Below, piece by piece: positions 14,251-18,798 of a stretch of DNA of 18,798 nucleotides. Under the pieces are notes generated by a model. It was not told the origin of the DNA, did no database searches, and saw only the letters and a program-made list of their open reading frames with translations. The position numbers and the translations under genes were made by a program. This stretch comes from ANME-2 cluster archaeon. GTDB lineage: Archaea > Halobacteriota > Methanosarcinia > Methanosarcinales > Methanocomedenaceae. The stretch's first letter is position 1, and each line of letters starts with the position of its first letter. The stretch spans positions 1-18,798 of the forward strand of contig JAMJFV010000012.1 in the NCBI GenBank assembly GCA_023544495.1, given 5' to 3'.

Positions 14251-15720
14251 ATGCAGGAGTACCAATTATTTATACATGGAGAGTGGGTTGGGTCATCGAC
14301 CAATGATACGTTCGATGACACCAATCCCGCAACGCTGGAAAAACTTGCCACATTGCAGGTCGCATCCGGCGATGACATAACCCGTGCTGTCAGATCCGCA
14401 CAGGAGACCTTTACGTCCTGGAGCGAGACACCGCCCCCTAAACGGGCACATATACTCTTCAAAGCAGCCCGCATCCTTGAAGAGCGAAAGGAAGAACTGG
14501 CAAGACTTCTTACCCGGGAGATGGGAAAGGTCATATCAGAGGCAAGGGGTGACATCCAGGAGGCTATCGACATTACCCTGTATGCTGCGGGTGAAGGCCG
14601 CCGCATGTTCGGTGAGACCACCACTTCCGAGTTGAAGAACAAGTTCTGTATGACCATACTTCGCCCCATCGGCGTCATCGGAATGATAACACCATGGAAC
14701 TTTCCCATGGCCATCCCGGCCTGGAAAGTGATGCCCGCACTGGTAGCAGGAAATACCATTGTAATGAAACCGGCCAGTGACACTCCTCTGTTGACCATCC
14801 GAATGGTGGAAGTGCTCATGGAAGCAGGTCTACCCCCGGGTGTTATCAACCTGGTGTTCGGGCCCGGAAGTACCGTGGGACGTGCCATTGTCCATCATCC
14901 CGGTATCAGGGCTATTTCATTTACCGGAAGCCTGGAGACCGGGAAGTGGATAGTGAGCGAGTGCGGCAAGGTGATGAAACGGGTATCGGTGGAACTGGGC
15001 GGCAAGAACCCCATCCTGGTTATGGATGATGCAGACCTTGACCTTGCAGTGGACGGGGTCATCTGGGGTGCATTCGGCACCACAGGCCAGCGCTGCACAG
15101 CTGCCAGCAGGGTCATTGTACACACGAAAGTGAAGGACGCATTCACGGACAGACTGCTGGTCAGGACGAGAGCGCTTAACTTGGGCGACGGCCTGCTCCC
15201 CGAAACTGATGTCGGCCCGGTAATCAACCAGTCACAGCTGGATAAGATAGAGCATTATGCCCGTATCGGCCAGGATGAGGGGGCTGTGCTGCTCACTGGC
15301 GGCCATGTAGCTGATCCGGGACTGCCTGGCTATTTCTTCGAACCTACCATCTTTACGGATGTGTCCCAGGATATGCGTATTGCCCGCGAAGAGATATTCG
15401 GGCCCGTCGTAGCCCTGATAACCGTATCCGGAATTGATGAAGCTATCGAAGCGGCCAACAATACCGATTACGGCCTGTCATCATCAATATATACCAGAGA
15501 TATGACCCGCGCGTTTCGGGCTATCGAAAAGATAGATGCGGGGATCACTTACATCAATTCATCCACCATTGGTGCGGAAGTACACCTGCCCTTCGGCGGC
15601 GTGAAGGGGACAGGTAACGGGTTCAGGGAGGCAGGCACCGATGCTGTGAAAGAATTTACCGAGGTCAAGGCCGTGTATTTCGATTACAGCGGAAAGCTGC
15701 AAAAGGCACAGATAGATTAG
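14251..15720 (+). CDS. NAD(P)-dependent aldehyde dehydrogenase, possibly a semialdehyde dehydrogenase
   Basis: This enzyme oxidises an aldehyde to a carboxylate with NAD(P). The 489-residue length is normal for the superfamily. Catalytic features are complete: N150 in ITPWNFPMAIPAWK, the general base E248 in VSVELGGKNP, the nucleophile C282 in GTTGQRCTAASRV, and EEIFGPVV near the C-terminus. The cofactor loop GSLETGKWI is present. The GTTGQRC context and the ending PFGGVKGTGNGFREAG ... YSGKLQKAQID place it with the less characterised ALDH7/YcbD-like group rather than with classical GabD. Directly downstream, 13 bp away, is a class III aminotransferase, and then fumarase and SDH genes. This makes succinate semialdehyde or another amino-acid-derived semialdehyde a reasonable but unproven substrate. 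It is the first gene of the rightward operon. Confidence 0.9.
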   Translation: MQEYQLFIHGEWVGSSTNDTFDDTNPATLEKLATLQVASGDDITRAVRSAQETFTSWSETPPPKRAHILFKAARILEERKEELARLLTREMGKVISEARGDIQEAIDITLYAAGEGRRMFGETTTSELKNKFCMTILRPIGVIGMITPWNFPMAIPAWKVMPALVAGNTIVMKPASDTPLLTIRMVEVLMEAGLPPGVINLVFGPGSTVGRAIVHHPGIRAISFTGSLETGKWIVSECGKVMKRVSVELGGKNPILVMDDADLDLAVDGVIWGAFGTTGQRCTAASRVIVHTKVKDAFTDRLLVRTRALNLGDGLLPETDVGPVINQSQLDKIEHYARIGQDEGAVLLTGGHVADPGLPGYFFEPTIFTDVSQDMRIAREEIFGPVVALITVSGIDEAIEAANNTDYGLSSSIYTRDMTRAFRAIEKIDAGITYINSSTIGAEVHLPFGGVKGTGNGFREAGTDAVKEFTEVKAVYFDYSGKLQKAQID

Positions 15721-15733
15721 AACGAGGCACTGT

Positions 15734-17023
15734 ATGATCGAACCACCCGGACCAACAGCCAGGAACATCATCGAACGTGACTGTGATGTTATATCCTCAT
15801 GCCTGGCACGCCCGTACCCGCTGGTGATAGAAAAGGCACAAGGGGTCACCATCACTGATGTGGAAGGCAAGGAGTACATTGATTTCGTGGCAGGCATTGC
15901 AGTGATGAATACCGGCTATTCCAACCCGGCAGTATCAGATGCCATAACCGCACAACTGGCAAAAATATCACATTGCGGATTCCCCGACTTCTTTGCCGAG
16001 CCCCCCGTAAAACTGGCTGAAAAGCTCGCACAGATGACTCACTATGACCGGGTGTTCTTCTGCAACAGCGGGACCGAGTCTGTAGAAGCTGCCATCAAAC
16101 TGGCTATGTGGAAGACCCGCAGGCAGGCCCTCATAGGATTCTATGGTGGTTTTCATGGCAGGACACTGGGGTCGCTCTCGCTCACGAGCTCCAAGGTCAG
16201 GCAAAAGATACATTTTCCTGCGATCCGGACGGTGCATTCCCATTACGCATACTGCTATCGCTGTCCCTTCAATAATGAGTATCCTGGCTGCGGCATCCAG
16301 TGTGCTGCATATATCGAAGATGTCATATTCAAGCGGGAATTGAGCCCTGATGACACTGCAGCCATTGTGGTAGAACCCATACAGGGAGAGGGTGGATATA
16401 TCGTGCCGCCACCCGAGTTCCACAAGGAGGTCAGACGCATCTGTGACGACCACAACGTGCTGATGGTGGCTGACGAGATACAGGCAGGGTGCTACCGTAC
16501 CGGGACATTCATGGCCATGGAGAACTTCGGGGTCAGGGCAGATATCGTATGCATGGCAAAAGCGATTGGCGGCGGTCTTCCCATGGGGGTCATGTTATCG
16601 GACAGCGATATCATGGACTGGCCACCCGGTATTCATTCAAACACCTTCGGAGGCAACCTGCTGGCATCGGCAGCGTCACTGGCGACACTGGAGTTTATGG
16701 AAAAGGAAGAACTGGGCAACCAGGCAAAGGATCTGGGCATGTATATTGTGCAACGGCTTGAGGAGATGCAGGCTGAATATCCCGGCATAGGGGATGTACG
16801 TGGTCTGGGACTGATGATAGGGGTTGAAATGGTAAAACCGGATGGCTCCATTGACCCTGATATCAGGGACAGGATAATTCTTGAAGGATACAAAGAAGGC
16901 ATCATCCTGCTTTCATGCGGTGATTCTGTCATCCGTTTCTCACCACCCCTTGTCATGACCCGGGAGGAAGCTGACGAGGGTCTGGACAGATTCGAAGCAG
17001 CATTGAAGAGGGCTCTATTATAG
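15734..17023 (+). CDS. PLP-dependent class III aminotransferase (GabT/ornithine aminotransferase/racemase-like archaeal clade)
   Basis: This 429-residue protein belongs to fold-type I. PLP-binding residues are D247 in MVADEIQAG and K276 (Schiff base) in CMAKAIGGGLPMG. Other signatures are NSGTESVEAAIKLA, GGFHGRTLGSLSLT and NTFGGNLLA. The N-terminus (PPGPTARNIIERD, then ARPYPLVIEKAQGVTITDVEGK) and the cysteine-rich insert CYRCPFNNEYPGCGIQC are typical of an archaeal clade. Characterised Pyrococcus members of that clade include an ornithine aminotransferase and broad-specificity amino acid racemases as well as GABA-aminotransferase-like enzymes. The substrate therefore cannot be fixed. The preceding aldehyde dehydrogenase favours an omega-amino donor yielding a semialdehyde. 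It lies 13 bp after that gene and 8 bp before the fumarase gene, consistent with one transcript. Confidence 0.88.
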   Translation: MIEPPGPTARNIIERDCDVISSCLARPYPLVIEKAQGVTITDVEGKEYIDFVAGIAVMNTGYSNPAVSDAITAQLAKISHCGFPDFFAEPPVKLAEKLAQMTHYDRVFFCNSGTESVEAAIKLAMWKTRRQALIGFYGGFHGRTLGSLSLTSSKVRQKIHFPAIRTVHSHYAYCYRCPFNNEYPGCGIQCAAYIEDVIFKRELSPDDTAAIVVEPIQGEGGYIVPPPEFHKEVRRICDDHNVLMVADEIQAGCYRTGTFMAMENFGVRADIVCMAKAIGGGLPMGVMLSDSDIMDWPPGIHSNTFGGNLLASAASLATLEFMEKEELGNQAKDLGMYIVQRLEEMQAEYPGIGDVRGLGLMIGVEMVKPDGSIDPDIRDRIILEGYKEGIILLSCGDSVIRFSPPLVMTREEADEGLDRFEAALKRALL

Positions 17024-17031
17024 GTGTACAT

Positions 17032-18420
17032 ATGGTACGTATGGAGTGGGATACATTAGGCCAGGTGGAAGTACCTGATGATGTGTATTACGGACCCCAG
17101 ACAGTGCGTGCCGCCCGGAATTTCAGGGTAAGCGGCCTGAAACTGCCGCCTGTTTTTATCTGGGCACAGGCTGTGGTAAAGCAGGCATCTGCTAAAGCCA
17201 ATATGGATGCCGGCAAACTGGACCCTGCCATCGGTGGGCCCATAATCCGGGCGGCATCGGAAGTAAGGGAAGGCTGGTTCGATGACCAGTTCGTTGTGGA
17301 TGCGTTCCAGTCCGGGGCCGGGACGTCACAGAACATGAACGCAAACGAGGTTATCGCCAACCGTGCCCTGGAGATAATGAGCGAAGCCCGGGGACGGTAT
17401 GGCATTATCCATCCCAATGACCATGTAAATATGTCCCAGTCCTCCAACGATACTATCCACACTGCTATTCACATCGCAGCAATGGAGTCACTCAGCAACA
17501 CGTTGCTGCCGGTACTTACTATATTGCATGAAGGACTCATTGCCAGATCAGTCGAGTACCGGGATATCGTCAAACCTGGCAGGACACACCTGCAGGATGC
17601 AGTTCCGGTAACTCTCGGCCAGGAATTTGGCGGGTACGCCCGTATGGTGGAACTGGGGATCAGGGGCCTGTCCACCTCAATGGATGCCCTGGCGGAATTG
17701 AACATGGGTGGTACTGCGGTTGGGACAGGATTGAACGCACCTGAAGGTTTTGGTGAGATAGCAGTATCTGAGGTGAACCGTATAACTGGCTTAACATTCA
17801 GGCTGGCGCGAGATCCATTTGAAGCAACCCAGGGTGCCAGTGCTATACTCACTGCATCGTCGGCACTTCGCAGCATTGCAGTAAGCCTTATCAAGATTGC
17901 AAATGACCTGCGCCTGCTCTCAAGCGGACCCAGGACCGGTATTGGTGAAATTGAACTTCCTGCTGTCCAGCCGGGATCATCCATCATGCCGGGTAAGGTC
18001 AATCCGGTTATGGCAGAAATGCTCAATATGGCGTGTTTCCAGGTCGTGGGAAATGACACTGTCATTATGATGGCAGCCCAGGCGGGCCAGTTAGAACTGA
18101 ATGTTTTCACTCCTTTAATGGCACATAACCTTCTGGGTTCAATACAACTATTGTCCGGGGCAGTGGAATCATTTACCCGTCAATGTCTTCAGGGCATAAC
18201 AGCCAATGCCGGTCATTGCCGCGCACTTGCCGGTAAAAGCCTTGCGTTGACCACAGTACTTGCCCCGAAATTGGGATACGAAACAGCAGCAGATATCGCT
18301 TCCCGGGCTTACCGGGACAATACGACGATACGGGATGTGGTGCTTGATTCTGGATTACTGACTGAGAACGAAGTTGATACAATGCTCGACCCGCTCAGGA
18401 TGGCAGCGGTAAAGAAATGA
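17032..18420 (+). CDS. fumC: Class II fumarate hydratase (fumarase/aspartase superfamily)
   Basis: This enzyme probably interconverts fumarate and malate. The 462-residue length fits. Superfamily signatures: GAGTSQNMNANEVIANRA, MSQSSNDTIHTAIHIAA, and the signature GSSIMPGKVNP (315-325) with K322. H186 in GRTHLQDA corresponds to the fumarase catalytic His; aspartases normally have Gln there (GRTQLQDA), and MPGK rather than MPAK also favours fumarase. Some stretches (GTSQNMNANEV, CFQVVGNDT) look aspartase-like, so aspartate ammonia-lyase activity is a minor alternative. AGGTG (17022-17026) lies five bases before ATG 17032 and includes the previous gene's stop. Its TGA overlaps the next start as ATGA, coupling it to the SDH/FRD flavoprotein, the neighbouring step in the cycle. 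Many methanogenic archaea instead use the two-subunit iron-sulphur class I fumarase. Confidence 0.87.
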   Translation: MVRMEWDTLGQVEVPDDVYYGPQTVRAARNFRVSGLKLPPVFIWAQAVVKQASAKANMDAGKLDPAIGGPIIRAASEVREGWFDDQFVVDAFQSGAGTSQNMNANEVIANRALEIMSEARGRYGIIHPNDHVNMSQSSNDTIHTAIHIAAMESLSNTLLPVLTILHEGLIARSVEYRDIVKPGRTHLQDAVPVTLGQEFGGYARMVELGIRGLSTSMDALAELNMGGTAVGTGLNAPEGFGEIAVSEVNRITGLTFRLARDPFEATQGASAILTASSALRSIAVSLIKIANDLRLLSSGPRTGIGEIELPAVQPGSSIMPGKVNPVMAEMLNMACFQVVGNDTVIMMAAQAGQLELNVFTPLMAHNLLGSIQLLSGAVESFTRQCLQGITANAGHCRALAGKSLALTTVLAPKLGYETAADIASRAYRDNTTIRDVVLDSGLLTENEVDTMLDPLRMAAVKK

Positions 18421-18798
18421 TAAACCATGATATAATTATAATCGGCGGCGGCCTCGCAGGTCTGAGGGCTGCTCTTGAGGCACACCTCAAGGGTGCGGAT
18501 GTTGCTGTAATATCCAAGGTGCACCCCATCCGCAGTCATTCAGTGGCTGCACAGGGTGGTATCAATGCTGCGCTTGGCCAGGACGACAGCTGGGAAGCAC
18601 ATGCACTGGATACGGTCAAAGGCAGCGATTACCTGGCCGACCAGGATGCTGTTGAGGTCATGTGCCGGGATGCACCCCGCCGGGTGCTTGAAATGGAACA
18701 CTGGGGAACCCTGTTCTCCCGCACCCCGGACGGTCACATCGCGCAGCGTCCTTTTGGCGGCGCAGGATTTCCCCGGACATGCTATGCAGGCGACAGGA
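18417..18798 (+). CDS. sdhA: Succinate dehydrogenase / fumarate reductase flavoprotein subunit (partial, runs off the right edge)
   Basis: The first 127 codons are present. They begin MINHDIIIIGGGLAGLRAAL, a Rossmann FAD-binding motif. H41 in RSHSVAAQGG is at the position that binds FAD covalently in SdhA/FrdA, which argues against L-aspartate oxidase (NadB), where that His is absent. DTVKGSDYLADQDAVE and IAQRPFGGAGFPRTCYAGD are typical of the family. The start ATG overlaps the fumarase stop by four bases (ATGA). The partner iron-sulphur and membrane subunits would be expected downstream. The direction (succinate oxidation or fumarate reduction) and the electron carrier (menaquinone, methanophenazine or a CoM/CoB-type system) cannot be judged from this fragment. 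Confidence 0.88.
   Translation, partial: MINHDIIIIGGGLAGLRAALEAHLKGADVAVISKVHPIRSHSVAAQGGINAALGQDDSWEAHALDTVKGSDYLADQDAVEVMCRDAPRRVLEMEHWGTLFSRTPDGHIAQRPFGGAGFPRTCYAGDR

Noticed and set aside
17032..18420. Aspartate ammonia-lyase (AspA) as main call
   Set aside because: The residue in GRT-H-LQDA is His as in fumarases, not Gln as in aspartases; kept only as a minor alternative.
18417..18798. L-aspartate oxidase (NadB) instead of SDH/FRD flavoprotein
   Set aside because: The FAD-linking His (H41 in RSHSVAAQGG) and the QRPFGG segment are typical of SdhA/FrdA, and the gene is coupled to fumarase.
1..18798. tRNA, rRNA, CRISPR array or complete insertion sequence
   Set aside because: Reading both strands by eye I saw no cloverleaf-like or rRNA segment, no repeat-spacer array and no full transposase with terminal repeats. 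A covariance-model scan was not possible.

Overview
The window looks like archaeal chromosome, most probably from the Methanosarcinales/ANME-2 (anaerobic methanotroph) neighbourhood or a close relative. It carries an archaeal TATA-binding protein, a group II chaperonin (thermosome), an archaeal Trm5-type tRNA methyltransferase, a surface protein with a PGF-type C-terminal sorting signal, and a very large multiheme cytochrome c with built-in Methanosarcina-type S-layer domains. That last architecture is known mainly from ANME-2 archaea and relatives, where it is thought to carry electrons across the S-layer. No 16S rRNA or mcr gene is present, so the taxonomic call is inference.

Layout. (1) 1-2210, moderately GC-rich: the start of a leftward FwdC/GltB-type GXGXG repeat protein that runs off the left edge, a 77-residue hypothetical protein, and trm5. 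(2) 2211-6279, clearly more AT-rich: a truncated-looking zinc-ribbon gene, a secreted PGF-pre-PGF/PGF-CTERM surface protein, and a secreted octaheme cytochrome with a TIG domain. (3) 6280-10257: a 1325-residue cytochrome with 30 CxxCH motifs plus one CX4CH, two S-layer-like domains, a central two-helix membrane hairpin, and a C-terminal domain made of three ~74-residue tetraheme repeats. Intrinsic-type terminators follow the surface protein and the octaheme gene, and a third lies between the giant cytochrome and the convergent thermosome gene. (4) 10299-14048, leftward housekeeping genes: thermosome, a TatD-like hydrolase overlapping the TBP gene by 4 bp, and a NYN-domain protein. (5) 14251-18798, a tight rightward operon: aldehyde dehydrogenase, class III aminotransferase, class II fumarase, and the start of a succinate dehydrogenase/fumarate reductase flavoprotein.

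How the genes may work together. The three secreted proteins of region 2-3 look like an extracellular electron-transfer and cell-surface set: a small soluble octaheme carrier whose first heme module resembles that of the giant cytochrome, the giant S-layer-spanning conduit, and a separately anchored surface protein. The right-hand operon can be read as amino acid -> semialdehyde -> dicarboxylate -> fumarate/malate metabolism (GABA-shunt-like if the substrate is 4-aminobutyrate), but the substrates of the first two enzymes cannot be fixed from sequence alone.

Several genes have a TATA-like box centred about 26 bp upstream of the start codon (77-aa gene, trm5, zinc-ribbon gene, long form of TBP). 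This suggests leaderless mRNAs, whereas the secreted proteins have clear Shine-Dalgarno sequences.
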